Shown one piece after another: positions 35,794 through 46,482 of a DNA stretch of 64,000 nt. The stretch is from contig CAWBTA010000009.1 of assembly GCA_963791625.1 (NCBI GenBank), positions 1 through 64,000 on the forward strand, in the 5' to 3' direction. The notes below the pieces were generated by a model, which did no database searches, had not been told where the DNA came from, and saw only the letters and a program-made list of their open reading frames with translations. Within the stretch, counting starts at the first letter, position 1, and every line of letters starts with the position of its first letter. Both the position numbers and the translations under genes were made by a program. The stretch comes from JANMCE01 sp963791625 (GTDB lineage: Bacteria > Actinomycetota > Acidimicrobiia > Acidimicrobiales > Ilumatobacteraceae).

Positions 35794-38700
35794 CTAGAAA
35801 CCGGCGAAGGTTTCGTCCATGAGGTCGGCAAGTTCCTGTTCGTGGATCTTGGCCGAGCCGGTGGCGGGGCTGCCTGATTCGACCCGGGCGACGGCCCGAA
35901 GGTCGTAGCCGTCGTTCTTGATGCGGAAGATGCGGTGCTCGACGAACGTCCACGGACCCATGTTTTCGGGCTCTTCCTGCAACCAGACGACTTCATGGGC
36001 ATTCGGGTAGCTGCCGAGCACGTCGATGATCTGGTCGTGCGGAAAGGGGAACAACTGCTCCACCCGCACCACGGCCACAGGGGCGTTGCGCTTGTCCCGC
36101 TCGGCCAGTGCATCAAAGCCAACCTTGCCCGAACACAGCACGACGCGAGTGACGGTGTTGCGATCAACCACTTTGGGGTCATCCAGCACTTCCTGGAAGT
36201 GGCCCGTGGTGAAGGCAACAATCGGCGAGCGCGACTCAGCGCGACGCAGATAGCTCTTGGGCGTGAACAGCACGAGCGGCTTGCGGACCTCACGACGAAG
36301 CTGACGCCGCAGCACGTGGAAGTACTGTGCGGCGTTGGTTGCGTTGACAACTTGAATGTTGTCCTCGGCGCATAGCGTGAGGAAGCGTTCGATACGGGCG
36401 GATGAATGCTCGGGGCCCTGACCCTCGAATCCGTGGGGCAGCAACATGACGAGACCAGAGGTCTGATCCCACTTGTCTTCAGCCGCAACCAAGTACTGGT
36501 CGATGATGATCTGCGCGCCGTTGACGAAGTCGCCGAACTGCGCTTCCCACAACACCAACGAGTTCTTGTCGGTGACCGAGTAGCCGTACTCGAAACCGAG
36601 CGCCGCGTATTCCGACAGCAGCGAGTCGTAGATACGGAAGGCGCCCGACGCGCCCGGAAGCGTTTGCAGCGGGGTCCAGACATCGCCGTTGTCGTTGTCG
36701 ATGAGCGCTGCATGTCGCTGGCTGAACGTGCCGCGGCGGCAGTCCTCTCCGGCGAGGCGCACACTGTGACCGTCGAGCAGCAACGAACCGAAGGCCAGTG
36801 CTTCACCGGTGGCCCATTCGACCTCGCCCCCCTCGTGGAACAGCTTGGCACGAGTCTCAAACTGACGCACCAACTTTGGGTGCGCGGTGAACGTCTCGGG
36901 GTAGGCGGTGAAATGGTCGAAGATCGAGGTGAGCATGGCTCGATCAACACCGGTCTCCACGTGCGGCAGCACGCCCTCCGGCGCGGGTGGCCTGGCCGCG
37001 CGAACAACTTCGGTGGGTGCCGATGATCGGGTCTCTTCAAGTGCTACCTGTAGGCGCGACTGGAAGTCTTCGAGCGCAGCCTCGGCCTCGGCGATGGTGA
37101 TGTCGCCCCGCTTCACCAGGCTCTCGGTGAACAGCTTCCGCACGGTGCGGCGCTGATCGATGGCCCGGTACATCAGCGGCTGCGTGTAGCTCGGGTCGTC
37201 ACCCTCGTTGTGGCCGTGGCGGCGGTAACAGACCATGTCGATAACGACGTCGTCGTGGAACTCTTGGCGGTAGTCGTAGGCCAGCTTTGCGACTCGTACG
37301 CATGCCTCGGGGTCGTCACCGTTGACGTGGAAGATAGGCGCCTGAATGGCCTTGGCCATGTCGGTGCAGTACGGCGACGAACGGGCGAACTCCGGCGCGG
37401 TGGTAAAGCCGATCTGGTTGTTGATGACCACGTGAATGGTGCCGCCGACGCGGTACCCACCGGTGTCGCTCATGGCGAAGCACTCGGCCACGATGCCCTG
37501 ACCAGCGAACGCCGCGTCACCATGAATCAGCACGGGCAGTACGGGGAACGAACCGGGCGGATCGATCTGATCCTGTCGGGCCCTTACCATGCCGAGCACG
37601 ATCGGGTCGACCGTTTCCAGGTGGCTGGGGTTGGCCGCCAGCTCGACTTTGATGTCCTTGCCGGTCGGGCTTTCGTACTTGCCCTGGGCACCGAGGTGGT
37701 ACTTCACATCGCCCGAACCTTGCACGGAATCGGGGGCGACGTAGCCCTCGAACTCCTTGAAGATCGTGCCCATGCTTTTGCCGATGATGTTGGCCAACAC
37801 GTTCAGTCGACCACGGTGCGCCATACCCAGCACCGCTGAATCGAGCCCGTCATCGGCCGCAGCGGCAAGGATCGTGTCGAGGATCGGAATAGCCGACTCC
37901 GCGCCCTCCAGACCGAAGCGCTTGGTGCCCACGTACTTCGTGCCGAGGAACTTCTCCATTGCTTCGGCTGCGTTCAAACGCGACAGGAGGTGGCGAAGCT
38001 CGGAGGACGACAACTTGAACGGCACGCCCTCGATACGGGCCTGCAACCAACGCTGCTTTTCGGTCTCCTGCATGTGCATGTATTCGATGCCGATGGTGCG
38101 GCAGTACGCGTCACGCAGCACCTTCAAAATCTCGCCGAGTGGCAGCCGGTCATAGCCCGCAAGGCCGCCAGTGAGGAACTCTCGGTCGAGGTCCCAGATG
38201 GTGAGGCCGTAGGTAGCCGGATCGAGCTCGTCGTGCATCTTGGGCTCTTTCCAGCTCAACGGATCGAGGTCGGCGATGAGGTGGCCGCGAGCGCGGTGGG
38301 TGCGGATGAGCTGACCAACCTGCATCTGCTTGGCCAGCATGGCCTCTTCCCGATTGAGCGGGCTGACATCTCGCCGCCACTGCACCTCCTCGTATGGCAC
38401 ACCGAGGCTGCGGAAGATGTCGTGATAGAAGCCGTGATCACCTACGAGCAACTCGTGGATGCGCTTGAGGAACAGACCAGACTCGGCACCCTGGATAATG
38501 CGGTGGTCGTACGTGCTGGTGATGGTGACGACTTTCGACACGCCCATGTCGGCGAGCTGACGCTCATCGGCACCCTGCCACTCGGCCGGGTAGTCGATGG
38601 TGCCGACGCCCACGATGACACCCTGCCCCTGTTGGAGGCGCGGCACGCTCTGCACCGTACCGATGGTGCCGGGGTTGGTGAGCGTGATGGACGCGCCCTG

Positions 38701-39381
38701 AAAATCAGTGACGGCGAGCTTGTTGGTGCGCACCTTGCGCACGATCTCTTCGTACGCGCCGAGGAACTCTTTGAAGTCGAGCGCGGCGGCGTTGCGTAGC
38801 ACCGGCACGACCAGCGCACGCGAGCCATCGGGCTTGGCCACATCGACGGCGAGGCCCATATTGACTTCGGTCTTACGGACGATGCGCGGCTTGCCGTCGA
38901 CACCCTCCAGGTAGGAATGGTTCATGGCCGGGACCGTGTCGGCAATGGCGCGCACGATGGCGTACCCGATGATGTGGGTGAAACTGACCTTGCCGCCATC
39001 CTTGCGACCGAGGTAGCCGTTCATCACCCGCCGGTTGATCTCCAACAGCTTGGCCGGCACGTTGCGAAAGCTGGTGGCCGTCGGTACTTCGAGGCTCTTT
39101 TCCATGTTGGCCACGATGACGGCGCCCACGCCGCGGATCGGATCGCCGAGTTCAGCGGCCGGTTCGACGACTGCCGGCGCAGCCAGTGCCACGGCCGGAG
39201 CGACCGGAGCTGCATCAACCGGCGGAGGGGGCAGCAGACCCACTGGCGAGCTGCTCTTGTAGTCCGCAAAGAACTCCTGCCAGGCCGCGCTCACCGTAGT
39301 TGGGTTCGAGCGATACTGCTCGAACATCTCCTCGACAAGCCATGCGTTGGGACCGAACGGTTGAGGCAGTTCATCGGACAT
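35794..39381 (-). CDS. kgd: Multifunctional 2-oxoglutarate decarboxylase/dehydrogenase E1-E2 (Kgd/SucA type)
   Basis: This is the actinobacterial 1195-residue form of 2-oxoglutarate dehydrogenase E1 with an N-terminal E2 acyltransferase domain. After a short N-terminal segment (NAWLVEEMFEQY) and a Pro/Ala linker, residues about 90-330 are E2 catalytic domain ending TYDHRIIQGAESG with the catalytic His. No lipoyl domain is present, as in mycobacterial Kgd, so a lipoyl-carrying partner must be encoded elsewhere. The ThDP E1 part has MAHRGRLNVLANI, IHGDAAFAGQG and YRRHGHNEGDDPSY. It works in the TCA cycle. The 71 bases after it separate it from the NYN gene. Confidence 0.95.
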   Translation of the reverse strand: MSDELPQPFGPNAWLVEEMFEQYRSNPTTVSAAWQEFFADYKSSSPVGLLPPPPVDAAPVAPAVALAAPAVVEPAAELGDPIRGVGAVIVANMEKSLEVPTATSFRNVPAKLLEINRRVMNGYLGRKDGGKVSFTHIIGYAIVRAIADTVPAMNHSYLEGVDGKPRIVRKTEVNMGLAVDVAKPDGSRALVVPVLRNAAALDFKEFLGAYEEIVRKVRTNKLAVTDFQGASITLTNPGTIGTVQSVPRLQQGQGVIVGVGTIDYPAEWQGADERQLADMGVSKVVTITSTYDHRIIQGAESGLFLKRIHELLVGDHGFYHDIFRSLGVPYEEVQWRRDVSPLNREEAMLAKQMQVGQLIRTHRARGHLIADLDPLSWKEPKMHDELDPATYGLTIWDLDREFLTGGLAGYDRLPLGEILKVLRDAYCRTIGIEYMHMQETEKQRWLQARIEGVPFKLSSSELRHLLSRLNAAEAMEKFLGTKYVGTKRFGLEGAESAIPILDTILAAAADDGLDSAVLGMAHRGRLNVLANIIGKSMGTIFKEFEGYVAPDSVQGSGDVKYHLGAQGKYESPTGKDIKVELAANPSHLETVDPIVLGMVRARQDQIDPPGSFPVLPVLIHGDAAFAGQGIVAECFAMSDTGGYRVGGTIHVVINNQIGFTTAPEFARSSPYCTDMAKAIQAPIFHVNGDDPEACVRVAKLAYDYRQEFHDDVVIDMVCYRRHGHNEGDDPSYTQPLMYRAIDQRRTVRKLFTESLVKRGDITIAEAEAALEDFQSRLQVALEETRSSAPTEVVRAARPPAPEGVLPHVETGVDRAMLTSIFDHFTAYPETFTAHPKLVRQFETRAKLFHEGGEVEWATGEALAFGSLLLDGHSVRLAGEDCRRGTFSQRHAALIDNDNGDVWTPLQTLPGASGAFRIYDSLLSEYAALGFEYGYSVTDKNSLVLWEAQFGDFVNGAQIIIDQYLVAAEDKWDQTSGLVMLLPHGFEGQGPEHSSARIERFLTLCAEDNIQVVNATNAAQYFHVLRRQLRREVRKPLVLFTPKSYLRRAESRSPIVAFTTGHFQEVLDDPKVVDRNTVTRVVLCSGKVGFDALAERDKRNAPVAVVRVEQLFPFPHDQIIDVLGSYPNAHEVVWLQEEPENMGPWTFVEHRIFRIKNDGYDLRAVARVESGSPATGSAKIHEQELADLMDETFAGF

Positions 39382-39463
39382 TTCTCAAGTCTATGTCTGG
39401 AGCCCTGATGAAACGTAGGTCCCGCATGGTGTATTTCGAAAGTATTTGCTATCGTAAATAGTC

Positions 39464-39856
39464 ATGACGTCACGACGCACCCCCGTTACCCGATTCGCCG
39501 TCGGTCTTGGCATCGTTGCCTCCCTCGCCGCCTGCGGCGGAACCGCGCAAAAGACCACCGACAACACGGTCCCCGCCACGCCCGATCTCACGGTGCTCGC
39601 GCAGGACATCAAGTTCGACAAGACCGAGTACACCGCCAAAGCCGGCACCGTTGCCCTCGCCTATCTCTCAAAGGGCCAGCAAACCCACAACCTCGTGCTC
39701 GAAGACGGCTCCGGCAACCGTGTCGGCAAAGAACTGGTCGTCGCTCCTGGTGGTCAGACGGGCGAGGTCTTCACCCTCACCGCCGGCACCTACAAGATGT
39801 ACTGCACTGTCCCCGGCCACAAAGCCTCCATGAACGCCACCCTCACGGTCGCATAG
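39464..39856 (+). CDS. Cupredoxin lipoprotein (plastocyanin/azurin-like)
   Basis: This 130-residue lipoprotein has a signal peptide ending in LAACGG, with the lipid-modified Cys at residue 24. The mature domain is a cupredoxin, with type 1 copper ligands in order: His in QQTHNLVLED, then YCTVPGHKASM giving Cys, His and Met. It is therefore a complete blue-copper site anchored outside the membrane, likely an electron carrier. It is divergent from kgd, and a strong terminator follows 26 bases after the stop. Confidence 0.9.
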   Translation: MTSRRTPVTRFAVGLGIVASLAACGGTAQKTTDNTVPATPDLTVLAQDIKFDKTEYTAKAGTVALAYLSKGQQTHNLVLEDGSGNRVGKELVVAPGGQTGEVFTLTAGTYKMYCTVPGHKASMNATLTVA

Positions 39857-39882
39857 CCCAACGGTCCGGTCCGAAAACGACA

Positions 39883-39910
39883 AAGGGGCCGCCCAGCCGG
39901 GCGGCCCCTT
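39883..39910. terminator. Bidirectional hairpin terminator
   Basis: AAGGGGCCGCCC and GGGCGGCCCCTT form a perfect 12-base stem with a 4-base loop, between the convergent cupredoxin and PuuD-like genes. The flanking AA/TT gives a short U-run on either strand. Confidence 0.85.
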
Positions 39911-39921
39911 CAGATGTGGGG

Positions 39922-40695
39922 TCAGGAGGTCTTGTTGAGGAACACTTCCGACAGGATCAGGAAGATGACCCACAGACCGAACGCGCTGATCAGCATGTTG
40001 CGCACGCTGTCGTACATCATGTTGAGGCCCTTCTTGGGAGCGACCTTCCAGGGCATGAAGCCGAGGGCGTTGAGCTCCATGACGGCGATGATGATCAGGC
40101 CGATCAGCCAGAAGGCACCCTTACTACCACCACCGGGCGTTCCGCCGGCGTACGGCGCGTGGGACTTGAACACCATGAAGAACAGCATGGAGATCGAGAA
40201 GATGGAGTTCTGACGTGACGCCATGAGCGCCTTGCGCCCGGCGCCGGCCGCATCGGGATTGGCGGCACCGCCACCCAGCACCGTCACCGCATTGGCAAGA
40301 ACGGTCTTCTGGTTGCGCCAGATAACGCCCCACACGTTCAGCATCATGATGGTTCCGAGCAGCATGCCCATCGAGATGGCAGTGAAGCCCGAGTTCTGGT
40401 TCTCCTTGGCGAAGTAGTCGGGCGTCAGTACCGCGATAAGGATGCCGGTAACGAACGTGGACACGGCCGCCCAGCGGAACCACCACAGGGCGCGGCGCGC
40501 CACCTTGTCGAGCGCGACGTTACGGGCGCGAGCCCCACCGTCATGCTGCTCGAACTCGGCAAACGCCGGAACCTGCACGAAGTTGAAGTAGTAGAGCAGG
40601 CCGATCCACATAATGCCGACCAGGATGTGCAGCCACCGGAATCCCCAGTTCGAAAGACCAGTGCGACTGAAAAAACTGTCAAGAGCAAACAGCAT
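39922..40695 (-). CDS. PuuD-like urate hydroxylase membrane protein
   Basis: This 257-residue integral membrane protein resembles the N-terminal membrane domain of bacterial urate oxidase PuuD (PF06181). It has about seven helices: WLHILVGIMWIGLLYYFNFVQV, ALWWFRWAAVSTFVTGILIAVL, ISMGMLLGTIMMLNVWGVIW, FSISMLFFMVF, AFWLIGLIIIAVMELNALGF and LISAFGLWVIFLILSEVF. Conserved His (LHILVG) and Trp residues may bind haem. The C-terminal cytochrome c domain of full PuuD is absent, so the electron route is unknown. The start at 40695 is preceded by GGGGG; an in-frame ATG 34 codons upstream adds unrelated sequence. Confidence 0.78.
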   Translation of the reverse strand: MLFALDSFFSRTGLSNWGFRWLHILVGIMWIGLLYYFNFVQVPAFAEFEQHDGGARARNVALDKVARRALWWFRWAAVSTFVTGILIAVLTPDYFAKENQNSGFTAISMGMLLGTIMMLNVWGVIWRNQKTVLANAVTVLGGGAANPDAAGAGRKALMASRQNSIFSISMLFFMVFKSHAPYAGGTPGGGSKGAFWLIGLIIIAVMELNALGFMPWKVAPKKGLNMMYDSVRNMLISAFGLWVIFLILSEVFLNKTS

Positions 40696-40904
40696 GGAAA
40701 CCCCCGGGGTGTTGAACAGCACGTTGTACGCGCCAACGTAGCACCGCCACCGAAAACGCTGAGACATTGCCGCTTTCGGCGGGAAGCAGAAGATCACTTA
40801 ACGACCCTCCGACGAACTTGCCGAACCCTTTCCTCGTCTTTTGCGCCGATCTGCCGTTCATAGAACTCACAGGCGTGGACCGATTGCGAGAGGAGGCACC
40901 GCGA

Positions 40905-43036
40905 GTGGCAGAACCAATCACCAAACCCGTCACGACCGCGCTGGCCAACCCGCTCGACACGACTGACGCGCTTGCCGCTGCCTCCGCGGCGTCCGAGCCC
41001 ACCGTCGTCGCGCCGCCCGCCCGCTATCGACCAGCTTTCGTTGCGTACATCTCGACTCATCGTGGGCACCTTTGTCGCCCTCGAAGTCTTCCTGGTGCGG
41101 GGAGCTACCACTCTCCGACCGACAAACCTCGGTTCGTTCGGCTTGTTCGTAGTGCTCGCGCTCGTTAGCCGAGATGCGCCCGTTGAGTTGGCTCGGGCCC
41201 AGCAAGAAGTACGAAATTTCGACCTCCTGGACGTTCTTCCTCTGCCTCTTCCTTTCCGCACCCATTCCGACCGCGGCCGCCGCCATGTTCTGCATCTGCC
41301 TGCTCAACTTCGCCGTACATCGCCGGCCGATACTCCTCAGCTTCTTCAACGCTTCGCTGGGTTCGCTGGCTCTCGCGATCTCGAGCATTGCGGTCACAGC
41401 TACCGGTTCAACGCCAAGCTTTCAAAATGCCAACGGCTCGGTCGACCAACGTTGGGTGGTTGGTGCCATCGCCGTCGGCGCGACGGGCTTTGCGTTGGAC
41501 CTAGTCATGGCTTCCATCGGTGTCGCCCTGCGCCAGCGCGTTTCATGTCTTCGGTTTCTCCGGAACGCATTTGCCAACATCATGGCCACGAACGCGATGC
41601 CGATCGGCCTAGCTCCTGCTTTCATTCTGGTGAACCGAACCAGCTTGCTGGCCGGCGCGCTGTTAACGCTCACCGTCGGCGTGCTCTACAAGACGACCGA
41701 GACGGCCCTCAACCATCGCCACGAGGCCACCCATGATCCACTTACGTTGCTGTCGAACCGCCGCTCGTTCCACGACCAGGCTGAAGTGGCGATCGCTGTT
41801 GCTGCCCGACGGCAGCAAACCTTCTTCGTCCTGCAGCTCAGCATCGATGGCTTCAAAAGCCTGAACGATCGCCTGGGCAGGGCCGTGGGAGATGACGTTC
41901 TGCAGAAAGTAGCCGAACGCCTGCAAGACGACCGGCGCGCCGGAGATCTGGTAGCGCGACTGGATGCGAACGACTTCGCCATTCTCCTCCCCGGCCCCTG
42001 CTCGGCCGATGAGGCACGCGCCGTGGCCGACCGAATAATGCAACGACTACACGCCCCGCTTGAACTGGCGGGAGTGCCCCTCAAGACCACGGTGAGCGTC
42101 GGGATGGCGGAGTTCCCAAACCATGGCGAAGATATTGACACGCTCCTGGCCAAGGCCGACATGGCGCTGTATCGCGCTAAGAAGGCCAAGAACGGACCCG
42201 AGATGTACGCCGATGACCACACCCGTACCGGTCCGTTGCGGATGATGCTCGCAGGCGAAATCCAGGAAGCGATGCGCCGCGGTGAGTTCTTTCTCGCCTA
42301 TCAGCCCAAACTGGATCTCCATTCCCATGCCTTCATCGGTGTGGAGGCACTGGTGCGCTGGCTCCACCCAGAGCGAGGCATTCTGTATCCCGACGCCTTC
42401 ATTCCCACGGCCGAGCAAACAGATCTCATGCAGGAACTCACCGAGTACGTCATTGACCGGGCACTGCAGCAATGCGCCCTATGGCATGACGAGGGCCTCT
42501 ACGTCACCATGGCGGTGAACGTCTCAGCCCGTAACCTGCACAACCACGACTTTGTCGACATGGTTTCCACCGCCCTAACCCGCCACGACATCAACCCCAT
42601 GTGGCTGGAATTGGAACTCACCGAAAACACCGTGATGGTCGACCCCGAGCGAACCGCTCTGGTTCTGCAGGAGTTGCGGACTCTTGGGGTGCAGATTTCC
42701 CTCGACGACTTCGGTACCGGTTTTAGCTCACTGGCCAACCTTCGTAACCTTCCTATCGACCGGGTGAAGATTGACAAGACCTTTGTGTTCGGCATGCTGC
42801 ACTCCCCCAAGGACGAAAGCATTGTGCGGTCCATCATCGATCTGGCCACCAACCTCGGCATCGGCACGGTGGCCGAAGGAGTGGAGAGCCAGGAGGTGCT
42901 CGACCGTTTGGCAGTGCTGAACTGCGAGGCGGTGCAGGGATACTTCATCGCCAAGCCGATTTCCGCTATCGAGATCCGCAACATGCTCAACGACGGCGCC
43001 CTCACGCCGCTACCCCGCCCGGTGTCCGTGCCGTAA
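40905..43036 (+). CDS. Membrane GGDEF-EAL protein, degenerate GGDEF and intact EAL (two frameshifts)
   Basis: This is a cyclic-di-GMP signalling protein of 709 residues when the frame is restored. It starts at a GTG preceded by AGGAGG 8 bases upstream. The N-terminal part has several hydrophobic helices (LIVGTFVALEVFLV, LGSFGLFVVLALVS, TFFLCLFLSAPIPTAAAAMF). The GGDEF domain begins HDPLTLLSNRR, but its signature is LDAND (in RLDANDFAILL), so it should not make c-di-GMP. The EAL domain has EALVRWLHPERG, NVSARNL, ELTENTVM, DDFGTGFSSL and KIDKTFV, all catalytic residues present, so it is a likely phosphodiesterase. One-base insertions near 41,025-41,070 and at 41,170 break the frame; the second repair gives LALVSEMRPLSWLG. 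Confidence 0.88.
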
Positions 43037-43206
43037 CTTGTTAAATTCTTACCGATTGACTTGCCCGCATACGGACGAACCCGTACTCTCGATTTCGACG
43101 GGGTCCGGCCCGTTCAACTCGGCGAGGGTGGAACGACATGCACAGGCAGTGGTAAGCACCTCTTGATAAGGTGAAGACGGGGCAGCGATACGCGAGGAGC
43201 CGAATT

Positions 43207-43317
43207 ATGGGTGATTCGCACAGGAGCGTTCGCTGCCCAAAGTTTTTCTACGAACACGAAGATCGAGCAGATGGCATTTCCGAGGCGAACCGTCTCGACG
43301 GCCAGGCTCTCTTCTGA
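43207..43317 (+). CDS. Possible 36-residue peptide upstream of ettA
   Basis: A short frame MGDSHRSVRCPKFFYEHEDR... of 36 codons has a well placed GAGGAG 7 bases upstream. It lies in the 310-base gap between the EAL gene and ettA, where I otherwise see nothing convincing. Its stop lies 29 bases before the ettA ATG. It could be an upstream regulatory peptide for an ABC-F gene or a chance frame. No family is recognised. Confidence 0.3.
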   Translation: MGDSHRSVRCPKFFYEHEDRADGISEANRLDGQALF

Positions 43318-43346
43318 GGAGCATTTCGCGTAGCCTGTCGGCTGAC

Positions 43347-45022
<1,676 letters not shown>

Positions 45023-45023
<1 letters not shown>

Positions 45024-45337
45024 TGACTTTGGCTCGGTTGCGATCGGTCGTGCTTATCGTTTGTGCGTGTGGGATCGCGGGGATGATCGCGTCGACGATT
45101 GCGACTGACAATAACAACGGGTGGGTGATGTCCTTCGGGGGGATGACCGCAGTCGCCATGACCGTGTTGTTGGTTGCATCGTTTGTGCAGCCGTCGGTGA
45201 CGCCGGATGAGGAGGCGTTGGCGGCGCGCATTGAGGACAAGGTCGGTCTTCTCGTAGGGCAGGGAGCAGCCGAGGCCGATGTCCGGTCGTTGCTCGGCGA
45301 CGCAGTGGCGTTTGGGCGGGCCCGGGCAGGCAAGTGA
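45023..45337 (+). CDS. Small membrane protein, two predicted helices
   Basis: This 104-residue protein has two hydrophobic helices (VVLIVCACGIAGMIASTIA and AVAMTVLLVASFV). A cytoplasmic amphipathic C-terminal region follows (ALAARIEDKVGLLVGQGAAEADVRSLLGDAVAFG). No family is recognised. Its ATG overlaps the ettA stop and its own end overlaps the phosphatase start by 4 bases, so three genes are translated as a unit. A role linked to EttA is not implied by the sequence. Confidence 0.75.
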
Positions 45338-46077
45338 ACGACCACGAGTTGTCGGTCGACCTGGCGACAAAGGCCGGCAAGCTGCTCGTGAACCTTCGGG
45401 CCAGCATGGAAACCGAGGGTGCCTGGCCCGAGGAAATCATGGACGCCGGCGACGCCGCGGCGCACCGCTTCCTCATGACGGAACTCACTCGGTTTCGCCC
45501 GGGCGATGCCGTGTTGTCAGAAGAAGGGGCCGACGATCACCGTCGCCTGGCAGCCCGACGTGTGTGGATTGTGGATCCATTGGACGGCACTCGCGAGTAC
45601 GGCGAGCCGGGCCGCAGTGATTGGGCCGTGCACGTCGCGCTGTGGGAGGACGGACGGCTTGCCGCCGGAGCGGTGACGCTGCCTGCGTTCGACCTCGCCT
45701 TCGGAACCGACCCCCCGCCGCCTGTCCTCAACGTGCCCGAGCGCCGCCCCCGCATGATCACCTCTCGCTTTCGTGCGCCCTATGTGGCTGCGGTCATCGC
45801 CGAAGCGATCGGCGCCGATGCCGTGCGACTGGGTTCCGCCGGCGCAAAGGCCATGGCCGTCGTGATGGGCGAGGCCGATATTTACGCCCACGCTGGCGGC
45901 ATGTACGAGTGGGATTCCGCCGCACCGATTGCCGTCGCGGCCGCCGCCGGGTTGCACGTGTCACGCATCGACGGTTCCCCGCTCGTCTACAACCAGCCCG
46001 ACCCTTGGATGCCCGACCTCCTCATCTGCCGCCCCGAACTCGCCGTCCCCGCCCTGGCCGCCGCTCGGTCTCTCTGA
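45334..46077 (+). CDS. Inositol monophosphatase family / CysQ-like 3'-phosphoadenosine phosphatase
   Basis: This 247-residue Mg-dependent Li-sensitive phosphatase fold has the metal motif VWIVDPLDGTREYGE, where DPLDGT supplies the metal-binding Asp residues and TREY is typical of CysQ (3',5'-bisphosphate nucleotidase). The second motif GGMYEWDSAAPIAVAAAAG gives the WDSAA site, close to the CysQ form WDxAAG. LSEEGADD supplies the first Glu pair. It therefore probably hydrolyses PAP/PAPS, protecting sulfur metabolism. The start is a GTG overlapping the membrane protein gene. Confidence 0.87.
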   Translation: MNDHELSVDLATKAGKLLVNLRASMETEGAWPEEIMDAGDAAAHRFLMTELTRFRPGDAVLSEEGADDHRRLAARRVWIVDPLDGTREYGEPGRSDWAVHVALWEDGRLAAGAVTLPAFDLAFGTDPPPPVLNVPERRPRMITSRFRAPYVAAVIAEAIGADAVRLGSAGAKAMAVVMGEADIYAHAGGMYEWDSAAPIAVAAAAGLHVSRIDGSPLVYNQPDPWMPDLLICRPELAVPALAAARSL

Positions 46078-46191
46078 CCCCCGTTTTTCGCACGAGGCGG
46101 CCGCGGCCAGCGGGAAGGTTTTCGAAGAAGGTAACCCGGATGCCGGCGTCGTTCGGCGAACTCTGTCGCACCCCGTCGTCATGATGGTCCC

Positions 46192-46422
46192 ATGACGAAC
46201 CCTCCGTATTCGCCCACGCCCCGCCATCTGCAAGCCAACCGCCGTCGGCTCATCGAGCAGCGGCGCCGATGGGGCAGCCGCATTACGTGGCCCGCTCGAC
46301 CCGCACCCGGTTGGCTGGCCGAAAGCGGCGAGCGCCGTTGCGCCTTCGGGCGAAGCGCAGCGGCCGATGACCACGGCGGCGGTGGAGCGGATAGGGTCGT
46401 TCTGCCATCGAGCGGGTGGTGA
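46192..46422 (+). CDS. Hypothetical 76-residue basic protein (weak)
   Basis: A 76-codon frame rich in Arg (HLQANRRRLIEQRRRWGSR) lies between the CysQ-like gene and the DUF3048 gene. No ribosome binding site, motif or membrane segment supports it strongly, and the second half reads like low-complexity sequence. The remaining intergenic bases show nothing else. It may be a small nucleic-acid-binding protein or a chance frame. Confidence 0.25.
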   Translation: MTNPPYSPTPRHLQANRRRLIEQRRRWGSRITWPARPAPGWLAESGERRCAFGRSAAADDHGGGGADRVVLPSSGW

Positions 46423-46482
46423 ACAGGGTCGTGTCTGGGTGTGTTCTTCCGCCTAACGACTCGAAAGGAGCGTTCTCTCACG

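Noticed and set aside
35739..37040. A 433-codon minus-strand frame overlapping kgd
   Set aside because: It is an Arg/Ser/Pro-rich shadow of the kgd reading frame with no motif.
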